Shown here piece after piece: positions 23,687-32,362 of a stretch of DNA of 64,000 nt (position 1 is the first letter of the stretch; each line of letters begins with the position of its first letter). The notes beneath the pieces were generated by a model. It ran no database searches and was not told the DNA's origin. It was given only the letters and a program-made list of their open reading frames with translations. A program made the translations under genes and the position numbers. The stretch comes from Gemmatimonadota bacterium (GTDB taxonomy: Bacteria; Gemmatimonadota; Gemmatimonadetes; Longimicrobiales; Gaopeijiaceae), in assembly GCA_030428885.1 (NCBI GenBank), contig JAUIEJ010000015.1, positions 1-64,000 of the forward strand, in the 5' to 3' direction.

Positions 23687-25405
23687 TCAGCGGGTCCACA
23701 CCAGGATCACGCCGCCCTCGCCGCCGCCGACGTCCACCACCAGATCGTGGGTGGCGCTCCGCACCAGGTTGAGGCGGACCGTCTCGGGGTCGGTGCGGAC
23801 GTCGCCCCACTCCACCTGGATCTCCACGGGTTGTTCGGTGGGGACTCCGCAGGCGCGGTACCCCCCGTCGATGCCCGTGATGGCCACCAGGGTCGCCCGA
23901 TCGGGGATCCCCCGCTCCCGGAGGCGGCTCAGATCGTCCCACTCCATGACGACCCGGGCCCCGTCCAGGGCCCGTCCGTCGGAGGCGGCGCTCACCCGAC
24001 CGGTCACCACCGCCGTGCCCAACACCGGCGAGCCGAACTGCTCCCGGCACGCCAACAGGGCCTCGGCGGTGGGGTCCGCCGCCACGAGCCGCACCGACGC
24101 CGCCCCCCCACCCCGGAGCTCCACCGGGGCCGAGGCCAGAGGAGGGGCCCCCGCCGGGGCCCCCGCTGCGGAGGCGTTCACCACGTAGTCCCCCTGCGGC
24201 ACCTCGGTGATGCGGAACCGCCCGGCCTCGTCGGTGAGGGCCGGCGTGTCGAAGCCGGCCAGTGTGACCACTACGCCCGCCAGCGGGTCCCCGCTCTCCT
24301 CCGCCACCACCACCCCGTCCAGCGCCGCGGTCTCGGGGGTGAAGAGCACGTCGCCACCGGGCTCCCGCACCGACACCACCGTCGCCCCGATGTCGTGGTA
24401 TCCGAACTGGTAGATGGATTCCCGACCCCGGGTATCGCGCCCCTGGGCGAGCCAGGGCGTGCGGATGCGCCACTCGGGCACGATCCAGGTGCCGTCGGGC
24501 AGCCGCTGGAAGACGACCTCCCCCCCGATGCCGTGGGTCTCCACGTCGGGGCGCGTGTGGACGTAGGTGTATTCGAGGTGGGTGAGAAGCCAGGTCGTGG
24601 GGTCCACCCACAACGTGCCGGAGATGTCGGCGATGCGCCGGTTTTCCACCGGCTCGAACTCCACGCCCACGAGGCCGGCGTTGTCGTCGTCGCCCCGGAC
24701 GAGACGCATGCAGTGGGTGTCGAGGAACGGATCCGACACCAGGACCGGGGCGTCGGGCGCGTAGTACATGGCTCCGCCGGGGCGGTCGTCGTCGTCCTGG
24801 ACGAACCCCCGCTCCAGGAGCTCCTCCACGGGCCGGCTCACGAACGGCGTGGTCTGGTAGGCGTTGCCGAACCGGGAACTCTGATCGGCGACCCGTCCGG
24901 TCTCCTCCTCCACCGTGCGGGTGTAGGAACGGGTACGGTACTGGTAGGTGTTGCGCTCCTGGGTGAGGCCGGCGGCCTCCAGGGCCTTGCGGACCTCGCT
25001 CCACACCTGGCCCACGGTGAGGTCGCCCTCGGGGCGCACCTCACACCGACCCTCGGCCTCCACGCTGATGCCCTCGATCTCGATGGCCCCGGTTTCCATG
25101 GCGAGGGCCACGAAGGTCGGGGCGTCAGCCCGCACCGTGACGGTCCGGGTCAAGGACTCGTACCCGATGAGTTCGGCCCGGAGGGTGTAGTCGCCGGGAG
25201 CGAGGCCCGCCAGGGTGGCGCGGCCTCGGGGATCGGTGAGGTCGCGGGCGGCCGGGTCGCCGGCGGCGTCGCTCACGGTGACGAGAACGCCCTGAAGAGG
25301 GCGGGCGACGCCCGCTTCCGTCGCTTCCACGTGGACGGTCTGGGCGGCCAGGGGGGCTGTGAGAGCGAGGGCGGCCAACGCCACCAGTCCAACCCTTCTG
25401 CCCAC
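23687..25405 (-). CDS. Exported protein with carboxypeptidase-regulatory-like (beta-sandwich) domains
   Basis: A 572-residue protein with a signal peptide (MGRRVGLVALAALALTAPLAAQ). A carboxypeptidase-regulatory-like domain follows at about residues 25-95 ('PLQGVLVTVSDAAG', 'TDPRGRATLAGLAPGDYTLRAELIGYE'). Two further similar modules are at about 360-430 ('LDGVVVAEESGDPLAGVVVTLAG', 'TDEAGRFRITEVPQGDYVV') and 470-540. Between them is a region of about 250 residues with 'DISGTLWVDPTTWLLTHLEYTY', reminiscent of the DUF family found in TonB-associated surface proteins. It is probably outer-membrane or periplasmic; catalytic residues are absent. The start is GTG 25405. Confidence 0.78.
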   Translation of the reverse strand: MGRRVGLVALAALALTAPLAAQTVHVEATEAGVARPLQGVLVTVSDAAGDPAARDLTDPRGRATLAGLAPGDYTLRAELIGYESLTRTVTVRADAPTFVALAMETGAIEIEGISVEAEGRCEVRPEGDLTVGQVWSEVRKALEAAGLTQERNTYQYRTRSYTRTVEEETGRVADQSSRFGNAYQTTPFVSRPVEELLERGFVQDDDDRPGGAMYYAPDAPVLVSDPFLDTHCMRLVRGDDDNAGLVGVEFEPVENRRIADISGTLWVDPTTWLLTHLEYTYVHTRPDVETHGIGGEVVFQRLPDGTWIVPEWRIRTPWLAQGRDTRGRESIYQFGYHDIGATVVSVREPGGDVLFTPETAALDGVVVAEESGDPLAGVVVTLAGFDTPALTDEAGRFRITEVPQGDYVVNASAAGAPAGAPPLASAPVELRGGGAASVRLVAADPTAEALLACREQFGSPVLGTAVVTGRVSAASDGRALDGARVVMEWDDLSRLRERGIPDRATLVAITGIDGGYRACGVPTEQPVEIQVEWGDVRTDPETVRLNLVRSATHDLVVDVGGGEGGVILVWTR

Positions 25406-25613
25406 GGTTCCTCCGGTGTGTGTCGGCGATCCGGCTTCGGTTCAACGTACGGAAAGGCTATGCCGAGCTTGCCGACCGGTCCAGCGCGCCTCGGCGGGGT
25501 GAGGCCCCGCCACAAGCCGTCGTGCGAGGCCCCGACGACCTCGCGGGGCGGATACGCGGCGCGCGCAGACCGACGATGGTGACGAGTTGCGGTGGCGGGC
25601 GCCGCAGACTTGT

Positions 25614-25645
25614 CCCTATGTCGGTCCCGTTATACCCTATGTCGG
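25614..25645. repeat. 11-bp direct repeat at the PadR-ADOP promoter
   Basis: CCCTATGTCGG occurs twice, at 25614-25624 and 25635-25645: an exact 21-bp period, or two helical turns. A TTATAC lies between and a TTGTCC just upstream (25610-25615). The repeat sits 40 bases upstream of the PadR start codon within a 279-bp divergent gap. It is probably the operator/promoter of the PadR-permease module, with repressor dimers on one face of the DNA. The rest of the gap (25406-25609) showed nothing recognisable. Confidence 0.5.
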
Positions 25646-25684
25646 AACCGCTAATCAGCCCGCCGCCATCCCCCGGAGCCTTCC

Positions 25685-25990
25685 GTGACCCCTCGCGACG
25701 AGTTGGGCTACGCCCCGACCCTGATCCTGTCGGCCTTCCAGGCCGGCGCGCGCTACGGCCTGGAGGCCATGGAGCGGACCGGACTCTCCAGCGGCACCGT
25801 CTATCCCGCCCTGCGCCGCCTCGAGGCGGCGGGCCTCCTGGCGGCGGAATGGGAAGACGAGACCCAGGCCCACCACGACGGGCGCCCGGCCCGGCGCTAC
25901 TACCGGGTCACGGCCGAGGGAGACGCGGCTCTGGCGGCCGCCCGGGAGCGCATCCGGGCCCAGCAGGCGGCGCTGGGCTGGGCCGAGTGA
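25685..25990 (+). CDS. PadR-family transcriptional regulator
   Basis: A 101-residue PadR protein with the winged helix 'TLILSAFQAGARYGLEAMERTGLSSGTVYPALRRLEAAGLL' and wing 'RRYYRVTAEGDAALAAARERIR'. PadR proteins are dimeric repressors, often of adjacent transporters. The start is GTG 25685. Its stop overlaps the GTG start of the permease gene (GTGA), so regulator and permease are one unit, an arrangement repeated at 50936-53850. Confidence 0.88.
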   Translation: MTPRDELGYAPTLILSAFQAGARYGLEAMERTGLSSGTVYPALRRLEAAGLLAAEWEDETQAHHDGRPARRYYRVTAEGDAALAAARERIRAQQAALGWAE

Positions 25991-28635
25991 GTGGTGTGAC
26001 GGCCCGGGTGCTGGTGGCGCTGGCCGCCCTGCTGGTGCCCCGGGCCCGGCGGGCGGCGTGGCGGCGGGAATGGAGAGGAGAACTCGACGCGGCCCGGACG
26101 CAGGGGCGCTCGACGGTGGGGTTGGCCCTGGGGGCCCTCCCCGATGCCTGGACGATGCGAACGACCTACGACGGAGGGACGACCATGGGCGGCGTGTGGA
26201 CGGGGGGATGGGTGGAGGTGCGCAGGGCGGTGCGGAGCCTGGCCCGGGCGCCGGGATTCAGCTCGGCGGCCGTGGGGACCCTGGCCGTGGGCCTCGGGGC
26301 CATGGCGGCCATCTTCACGCTGGTGGACGCCATCCTGATCCGGCCGCTGGATCTGCCGGCGCCGGACCGGGTCGTGCGCATCTACCACACCTTCGAGGGC
26401 GGGGGCGGCACCAATCCCCTGGCCCGCTTCGCCCTGCCCTTCTTCCAGGAACACCAACGCACCTTCGACGTCATCGGGGCCCACTGGGATCCGGGGGACC
26501 ACACCCTGGTGGGCGACGGGGCGGCCGAGCGGGTGCGAGGCGTGCGGGCCACGGCCGAACTCCTGGACGTGTTGGGGGCCACGGCGGTCCGGGGACGCCT
26601 CTTCGACGCCGCCGACGCCGTCGCCGAGGAGTCCTCGGGCGTCGTGGTGAGCCACCGCCTCTGGGAGGGGCGGTACGGAGGCGATCCCGACCTCGTGGGC
26701 CGCACCATCGAGATCGACGGCCGGCGCCGGGAGGTGCTGGGGGTGATGCACCCCGACGTGGATCTTCCGACCCAGCGCATCGATCTGTGGCTCCCCTACG
26801 CCGTCCCTGCCGCGGTGCGGGCCGACGACTCGTTCCGCCTCTACCCCCTGGCCCGGGTACGGGAGGGCGTGGACTTCGCCGCAGTCGAGGACGACCTGAC
26901 CCGCATGACCGCCCGCTTCCCCGAGCAGGCGGGCTTCTACCAGATGCTCCTGGACGAGTACGGCCTGGCCACGGAGATCCGGCCGCTTCGGGCCGAGGTG
27001 GTGGGCGACGTGGAGGGACCGCTGTGGATCCTCCTGGGCGCCGTGGCCATCGTCCTGGCCGTGGCCGCGGGCAATGTGGCCACCCTCTTCCTGGTCCGCA
27101 CCGAGGAGCGGCGACAGGAGGTGGCGGTGCGCAGGGCGTTGGGGGCGGACCGCGGGGGAATCCTCGGGCACTTCCTGTCGGAGAGCACGGTGGTGGCCGC
27201 CGCGGCAGGGGGTCTGGGACTCCTCCTCGCCGCCGGAGCCGTGCGCCTCTTCGCGGCCCTGGCGCCCCCGGACCTTCCCCGCCTCGACGACCTGTCGGTG
27301 GGGTGGGCGACGGTGGGCGTGGCCGCCGCCCTGTCGGCCCTCCTGGCCCTGGTCCTGGGCCTCTACCCGGCCCTCCGCTTCGGACGGGGCGACGCCGGTG
27401 GACTGGGCAGCCGGATCACGGGCCAGAGCCGGACCCAGGCGGCCGTGGGCGGGGGACTCGTGGTGGCCCAGGTCGCCCTGGCGCTCGTGTTGCTCTCGGG
27501 CTCGGCGCTGCTCCTGCGCACCCTCCAGTCGCTGCGGTCGGTGGACCCGGGCTTCGAGGCCGCCGGAGTGCTGGTGGGCGAGTTCGCCCTCCCGGCCCCG
27601 TCGTATCCCTCCACCGCCGAAGTCCAGGACTTCCAGGCCCGACTCCTGGAGGCCGTGGCCGCCCTCCCCGGTGTGCGACAGGCCGCCCTGGGTCCCTCGC
27701 CGGTGGGCCAGCGGGGCTGCAACGGGCTCTACGTGGAAGGGCGCCTGGTGGCCGAGGGCGAGATGCCGCCCTGCGTTCCGGTGGTCTTCGTGGGGCCCGG
27801 CTACTTCGAGCTCCTGGGGATGGACGTGGCCGAGGGCCGGGCCCTGGGAGAGAGCGACGACCGGACCGGCGCGGTCCCGGTGGGGGTGGTGAGCGCCAAC
27901 GTGGCGTCCCGGGTGTGGCCCGCCGGAGGCGCCCTGGGCGCCGGCGTCCACCCCTCGCCCCGGCAGGGCCCGCCCTGGTACCGCATCGAGGGCATCGTGG
28001 AACCGGTGCGGGACCGGGGTCCCGACCAACCGGCCGGCGAGGCCCTCTACCTGCCCTTCTCCGCCATGGAGGAACTGGGCTGGCTCCAACGCACCTCGAC
28101 CCTCCTCGTGAAGACCGATCCCGGCCGCGAGGTCGACCTCGCGGCGCCGCTCCGGACGCTCCTCACCGAGTTGGATCCCGCCGTTCCCCTAACGGTCCAG
28201 GGGTCCCTGGAGAGCCTCCAGGCCCGCACCATGCGCCGCAGTACGTTCACCCTCTTCCTCCTGGGAACGGCCGCGGGGACGACCCTGATCCTGGGCCTCG
28301 TGGGCCTGTACGGCGTCGTGGCGTACCGGGTCGGAACGCGGCGCGCCGAGATCGGCCTGCGCATGGCCATGGGGGCTCGGGGCGTCCAGGTTCGGCGCAT
28401 GGTCCTGGGGCGCTCCATGCGCCTGGTGGCGCTGGGCACGGTCCTGGGGCTCGCCGCGTCGGTCCTGGCCACCCGGGTGCTCTCCTCGCTCCTCTTCGGC
28501 GTCGAACCGGGAGATCCCCAGGCGCTGGCCGGGGCGGCCCTCACCCTGGTGGCCACGGCGGCCCTGGCCTGCTGGATTCCAGCGCTGAGAGCCAGCCGCG
28601 TGGATCCGGCCACGGCGCTGCGGGGGGAGGGGTAG
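25987..28635 (+). CDS. ADOP-family permease (MacB/FtsX-like, duplicated)
   Basis: An 882-residue membrane protein with a short N-terminal cytosolic region ('ALLVPRARRAAWRREWRGELDAAR'), then a MacB periplasmic core ('VRRAVRSLARAPGFSSAAVGTLAVGLGAMAAIF'). A first FtsX block follows at about 340-490 ('RTEERRQEVAVRRALGADRGGILGHFL'), then a second periplasmic core and a C-terminal FtsX block ('RRAEIGLRMAMGARGVQVRRMVLGRSM'). This duplicated layout without an ATPase is the 'acidobacterial duplicated orphan permease' type. The partner ATPase, if any, is not nearby. The start is GTG 25987, coupled to PadR. Confidence 0.87.
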   Translation: MSGVTARVLVALAALLVPRARRAAWRREWRGELDAARTQGRSTVGLALGALPDAWTMRTTYDGGTTMGGVWTGGWVEVRRAVRSLARAPGFSSAAVGTLAVGLGAMAAIFTLVDAILIRPLDLPAPDRVVRIYHTFEGGGGTNPLARFALPFFQEHQRTFDVIGAHWDPGDHTLVGDGAAERVRGVRATAELLDVLGATAVRGRLFDAADAVAEESSGVVVSHRLWEGRYGGDPDLVGRTIEIDGRRREVLGVMHPDVDLPTQRIDLWLPYAVPAAVRADDSFRLYPLARVREGVDFAAVEDDLTRMTARFPEQAGFYQMLLDEYGLATEIRPLRAEVVGDVEGPLWILLGAVAIVLAVAAGNVATLFLVRTEERRQEVAVRRALGADRGGILGHFLSESTVVAAAAGGLGLLLAAGAVRLFAALAPPDLPRLDDLSVGWATVGVAAALSALLALVLGLYPALRFGRGDAGGLGSRITGQSRTQAAVGGGLVVAQVALALVLLSGSALLLRTLQSLRSVDPGFEAAGVLVGEFALPAPSYPSTAEVQDFQARLLEAVAALPGVRQAALGPSPVGQRGCNGLYVEGRLVAEGEMPPCVPVVFVGPGYFELLGMDVAEGRALGESDDRTGAVPVGVVSANVASRVWPAGGALGAGVHPSPRQGPPWYRIEGIVEPVRDRGPDQPAGEALYLPFSAMEELGWLQRTSTLLVKTDPGREVDLAAPLRTLLTELDPAVPLTVQGSLESLQARTMRRSTFTLFLLGTAAGTTLILGLVGLYGVVAYRVGTRRAEIGLRMAMGARGVQVRRMVLGRSMRLVALGTVLGLAASVLATRVLSSLLFGVEPGDPQALAGAALTLVATAALACWIPALRASRVDPATALRGEG

Positions 28636-28639
28636 CGGG

Positions 28640-29611
28640 TCAGAACAGGGCGTGATCGCCCCGCTCGTCGCCCACCTCCCCCCGGGCCAGCTTGCCGTAG
28701 TAGTCCCCCAGGGTCTCGGTGCCGAACTCGGGGGTGGCGTCGGCGTCGTATCGGCCGGCCACGGGGTCCCATAGAAGCATGGACTCGGTGGCGTAGTAGC
28801 GGCCGATCCGCGCCAATTCGGCCCTGTCCCGGAACGACGGCAGCACCCGCCCCAGCATGCCCAGGCCGCCCACGGCCAGGTCGAGGACCGCCACGGGAAC
28901 GGAGCGGAAGCGCGGCGCGATGCCCGTGGCCTCGAACAACAATTCGCCGTGGCGCCGGGCCGTGAGGGCGGGGCCGGGGCCTCCGATGGGTAGAATCCGG
29001 TTGCGGCGCTCGGGCCTGTCGAGGCAGTCGGCCAGATAGGCCGCCAGATCGTCGTCGCCGATGGGCTTGCACGCCGTGAGGGTGCCGTCGCCGAACATCA
29101 GGAACGGCTTGCCGGCCCGCACCCGGGACAACTGCCCCGAGAGGGACTTGAAGAAGGCGGTGGCCCGCACGATGGACCAATCCACGCCCGAGGCCCGGAG
29201 CGCCTCCTCGAACGCGAGCTTGGCGCGCTGGAACTCCAGCTTCGGTTTCTGCACGCAGATGGCCGAGAGCAGGACGAAGTGGTCGATGCCGGCGTCCCGA
29301 GCCGCGCCCAGGACGTGGAGGTGGGCCCGGTGCTCCACGGCCCAGGCGTCGCGGGGAGCCCCGGTCCGGGACGCCAGGCAGGAGACGACGGCGTCGAACC
29401 CCTCGCCCCGGATCGCATCCCGGGCGACCGACGCGGGGTCCAGGACGTCGCCCTCCCGGACGACGGCGCCCGGCGCGAGGGGCGCCCGCGACCCCCGGGG
29501 CGGACGCACGAAGCACACGACCTCGTGACCCCGGTCCACCAGGGTCCGGACCGTGGCGCGCCCGATGGTACCGGTGGCGCCGACGACGAGGATGCGACGG
29601 GTGCGGAGCAT
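28640..29611 (-). CDS. bciA: BciA-like NAD(P)-dependent reductase (divinyl chlorophyllide a 8-vinyl-reductase family)
   Basis: A 323-residue atypical short-chain dehydrogenase with the NADPH-binding 'VVGATGTIGRAT' (GATGTIG at 11-17). Regions I recognise from BciA/plant DVR are 'VVSCLASRTGAPRDAWAVEH', 'LLSAICVQKPKLEFQRAK', 'RATAFFKSLSGQLSRVRAG', 'FGDGTLTACKPIGDDDLAAY' and the C-terminal 'ESMLLWDPVAGRYDADATPE' with a final GDHALF. BciA reduces the 8-vinyl group of divinyl (proto)chlorophyllide. No bch, puf or crt genes occur in this window, so a chlorophyll role is not shown by context; a related NmrA/SDR activity is possible. The start is ATG 29611. It converges on the ADOP gene with 4 bp between them. 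Confidence 0.72.
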   Translation of the reverse strand: MLRTRRILVVGATGTIGRATVRTLVDRGHEVVCFVRPPRGSRAPLAPGAVVREGDVLDPASVARDAIRGEGFDAVVSCLASRTGAPRDAWAVEHRAHLHVLGAARDAGIDHFVLLSAICVQKPKLEFQRAKLAFEEALRASGVDWSIVRATAFFKSLSGQLSRVRAGKPFLMFGDGTLTACKPIGDDDLAAYLADCLDRPERRNRILPIGGPGPALTARRHGELLFEATGIAPRFRSVPVAVLDLAVGGLGMLGRVLPSFRDRAELARIGRYYATESMLLWDPVAGRYDADATPEFGTETLGDYYGKLARGEVGDERGDHALF

Positions 29612-29628
29612 GTCGCAGGTAGGCGCTT

Positions 29629-29640
29629 CCGAAGCTTCGG
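29629..29640. promoter_or_regulatory. 12-bp perfect palindrome upstream of the bciA-like gene
   Basis: CCGAAGCTTCGG is a perfect palindrome starting 18 bases upstream of the bciA-like start codon. It could be a dimer-binding site or a small leader hairpin on the minus-strand transcript. It lies in the same divergent gap as the CGATCGTT repeats. Confidence 0.35.
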
Positions 29641-29695
29641 GGCAAGACTCGGCGGACTCCCGAGGCGTGGCCGGGGCATAACCCTGAGCCGCCTG

Positions 29696-29766
29696 CGATC
29701 GTTTTTCGGGCCATTTGCAGGACCCAGCTTGGGAACAAAACGATCGTTCGGGCGAATACGATCGTT
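29696..29766. repeat. Three CGATCGTT boxes in the efflux-operon promoter region
   Basis: CGATCGTT occurs three times in 71 bp, at 29696-29703, 29741-29748 and 29759-29766. The second copy is within the palindrome AACGATCGTT; the third is TACGATCGTT, 18 bp away. The patch is less GC-rich than its surroundings and lies upstream of the TolC-HlyD-RND operon and the divergent bciA-like gene. The boxes resemble operators of TetR/AcrR-type repressors of efflux pumps, but no such regulator gene is in the window. Confidence 0.5.
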
Positions 29767-29882
29767 CTCCAGCCGATTCGAGGGGCATCCTCGGGGCTCA
29801 ACACTTCGGTCCCGCTGGACGTCCTCGGAGCACGTTTCTGCTCGCCGACCGTTTCCACGACCGCGGCTCGCCGCACCGGACG

Positions 29883-31214
29883 ATGCCTACTCTTCCGCCG
29901 TTTGCCCTTCGCGCCGTCCCGAATACCCTGGCCCTCGGGATCCTGGCCCTGGCCGCTCCTGGAGCGGGGGCCGCACAGGCGCCCGTCGAAGGCCCCCGGG
30001 TGGTGACTCTGCGAGAAGCCATCGACCTCGCCCTGGTCCACTCCCCGGCCGCCGTGGCAGCCGAGGTCAACACGGAGAGCGCCTCGGCCGCGGTGCGGGA
30101 GAGCCTGGGCGACTTCCTCCCCAACCTGAATCTGGGGTCGACCTTCTCCAACTCCAGCAACGAGCGGTTCGACCAGACCACGGGACGTCTGGTCTCGCAG
30201 AACTACTCCGCGCAGGCCAGCCTGAACTACGAGGTCTTTTCGTTCGGACGCCGGTTCGCCAACCGGCGGGCCGCCGGTGCCCGCCTCGACGCGGCGGTGG
30301 CCAACGAGACCGACCAGAGCTTCGTCGTGGCCCTCACAACGACCCAGCTCTTCTACGACGTGGCCGCGGCGTCGGAACTGGTCCGAGTCGCCAACCAGCG
30401 CCTGCAGCGGGCCCGGGCCCAGCTCGAATTCGCCCAGGTGCGGCTCGACCTGGGAACCGTCACCCGCTCCGACGTACTCCGGGCCGAACTGGAGGTCTCC
30501 AACGCCGAGCTCGCGGTCCTGGACGCCGAGGTGGCCCTGCGGACCGGGGCCCTGCGGTTGGGGCGCCAGATCGGGGTCTCGGGCGAGGTCGTGGCCGAGG
30601 CGTCGGCGCTGCCGTCCACGGCCCCCGCCCTCCCGGCCCTGGAGTCCCTCACGAGCCTGGCGGAAACGTCGGCGCCCCCGGTGTTGTCGGCCCGCGCCTC
30701 GGTTCGGGATCGGGCGTCCCAGAAGCTCGCCTCGTACACGCAGTACGCCCCGTCGCTGCGACTCACCGGCGGATACGACTGGTTCTCGTTCGACTTCCCG
30801 CCCCGGGAGCAGAGCTGGAACCTGCGCCTGTCTCTGTCCCTCCCGCTCTTCGACGGCTTCACCCGCGAGGCGAACCTCTGGCGAAACCAGGGGCAGGAGC
30901 GTCTCGCCCAGGCGCGCTACCGCGACGCGGTCATCGGCGCTCGGGTGGAGGTGGAGGATGCGTTTCGCCGCATCGACGCAGCCGATCGTCGCGTGGTGAT
31001 CGCGGAGCGGGGTCTCGCCCTGGCCCAGGAAGATCTCCGGGTCCAGGAAGAGCGGTACCAACTGGGGGTGGCGACCATCGTCGACCTCCAGACCTCGCAG
31101 GTGGCCCTGGCCGACGCGGAAAACGCGTGGGTCCTGGAACGACAGACACTCGGACTCGCCCTGGCCCAGCTCGAAGCCGTGCTGGGCCGCTCCATCGAGG
31201 AGCTCGACTCATGA
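29883..31214 (+). CDS. TolC-family outer membrane efflux protein
   Basis: A 443-residue protein with a signal peptide ending near 'APGAGAAQ' and the TolC/OEP repeat structure. Two related halves each carry a long helix pair ('VVTLREAIDLALVHSPAAVAAEVNTE', 'AQLEFAQVRLDLGTVTRSDVLRAELEVS', 'EDLRVQEERYQLGVATIVDLQTSQVALADAE') and strands such as 'LGSTFSNSSNERF'. It forms the outer-membrane exit duct of a tripartite efflux pump with the two coupled genes downstream. ATG 29883 is fixed by the signal peptide; its stop overlaps the next ATG. Confidence 0.92.
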   Translation: MPTLPPFALRAVPNTLALGILALAAPGAGAAQAPVEGPRVVTLREAIDLALVHSPAAVAAEVNTESASAAVRESLGDFLPNLNLGSTFSNSSNERFDQTTGRLVSQNYSAQASLNYEVFSFGRRFANRRAAGARLDAAVANETDQSFVVALTTTQLFYDVAAASELVRVANQRLQRARAQLEFAQVRLDLGTVTRSDVLRAELEVSNAELAVLDAEVALRTGALRLGRQIGVSGEVVAEASALPSTAPALPALESLTSLAETSAPPVLSARASVRDRASQKLASYTQYAPSLRLTGGYDWFSFDFPPREQSWNLRLSLSLPLFDGFTREANLWRNQGQERLAQARYRDAVIGARVEVEDAFRRIDAADRRVVIAERGLALAQEDLRVQEERYQLGVATIVDLQTSQVALADAENAWVLERQTLGLALAQLEAVLGRSIEELDS

Positions 31215-32362
31215 CGTCACGCATCGTCCCGGCCCCCGGGCCGCGTACCGCCACGCTCCTCGCTCTGGCCCTGGTCGGGGCCTGCGGGGGAGACGCCGCA
31301 CCGGCATCGGGCGGTCGCCCGGGTGGCGGACCGGGTGGTGGGTTCGGCGCCCCCGCCACCGCCGTGGAGACGGCGACGGTGGTGGAGGGCGAGATCGCCC
31401 GGGTCATCGTGCTCCCAGGGACGGTGGAGGCGATCCGTACCATCGGCGTGAATGCCCAGGTCTCCGGCGCCCTCCTGGAGGTGCCGGTGGAGGAAGGCGA
31501 CCGGGTCGAGGAGGGCCAGGTGGTGGCCCGCCTGGACGACCGGGAGATCCGGGCCCAGCTCCGGAGCGCCGAGGCCTCCTTCGAGGTGGCCGAGGCCGCG
31601 TTCGACAGGGCTCGCCAGCTTCTCGAGCGCCAGGTCATCACCCAGCCCGAATACGAGGCGGAGCGCACGGCCTTCGAGGCCGCCCGCGCCCAGCTCGACC
31701 AGCTCACCACCCGGGCGGGGTTCGCCGAGGTGAAGGCCCCCATCGGGGGGGTGATCACCACCAAGGCCGTCCAGGCCGGCGATGTGGTGGGCACCCAGGG
31801 GCGCCTCATGGAGGTGGCCGAGGTCGACACCATGGTCGTCCGGGTGTCCGTGTCGGAGCTCGACGTGGTGCAGGTCCGGGAGGGCGACGCTGTCGATGTG
31901 GCTCTCGACGCCCTTCCCGGCGAGACCCTCCAGGCCACCGTGCGCCGCGTATTTCCCGCGGCCGACCCCACCACCCGTCTCGTTCCCGTCGAGGTGGCGC
32001 TCTCGTCGAGAGACGGTCGACGGGCCCGACCCGGGTTCCTCGCCCGGGTCTCGTTCGAACTGGATCCCAAGCCCAACGCCCGCCTGATTCCCGCCAGCGC
32101 CATCGTGAGCCGGGGCGGCGGTGAGGGCGTGTACGTGGTGGCCGATTCCACCGTGGTGCTCCGGTCCGTCACCCCGGGGCTGGCGGCGGCGGGGCGCATC
32201 GAGATCGTGGACGGCCTCGAGGTCGGGGACCGGGTGGTGACGCTGGGCGCCAACCTGCTCCGGGATGGGGCGAAGATCCGCGACGTCACCGGCCAGACGG
32301 CCTCCGGCGGCGGTTCGGCTCCCGACTCGGGCGCCGTGCCGAACCGGGAGGCGGGACAATGA
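31211..32362 (+). CDS. RND efflux periplasmic adaptor (HlyD/MFP) lipoprotein
   Basis: A 383-residue adaptor with a lipobox ('LALVGAC') and a Gly-rich linker. The barrel-sandwich half 'GVNAQVSGALLEVPVEEGDRVEEGQVVARLDD' comes first, then a helical hairpin ('RQLLERQVITQPEYEAERTAFEAAR'), the second lipoyl half ('AEVKAPIGGVITTKAVQAGDVV') and a beta barrel/membrane-proximal domain. It bridges the TolC protein and the RND pump. ATG 31211 overlaps the tolC-like stop and its own stop overlaps the permease ATG, so stoichiometric coupled expression is likely. Confidence 0.92.
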   Translation: MTSRIVPAPGPRTATLLALALVGACGGDAAPASGGRPGGGPGGGFGAPATAVETATVVEGEIARVIVLPGTVEAIRTIGVNAQVSGALLEVPVEEGDRVEEGQVVARLDDREIRAQLRSAEASFEVAEAAFDRARQLLERQVITQPEYEAERTAFEAARAQLDQLTTRAGFAEVKAPIGGVITTKAVQAGDVVGTQGRLMEVAEVDTMVVRVSVSELDVVQVREGDAVDVALDALPGETLQATVRRVFPAADPTTRLVPVEVALSSRDGRRARPGFLARVSFELDPKPNARLIPASAIVSRGGGEGVYVVADSTVVLRSVTPGLAAAGRIEIVDGLEVGDRVVTLGANLLRDGAKIRDVTGQTASGGGSAPDSGAVPNREAGQ

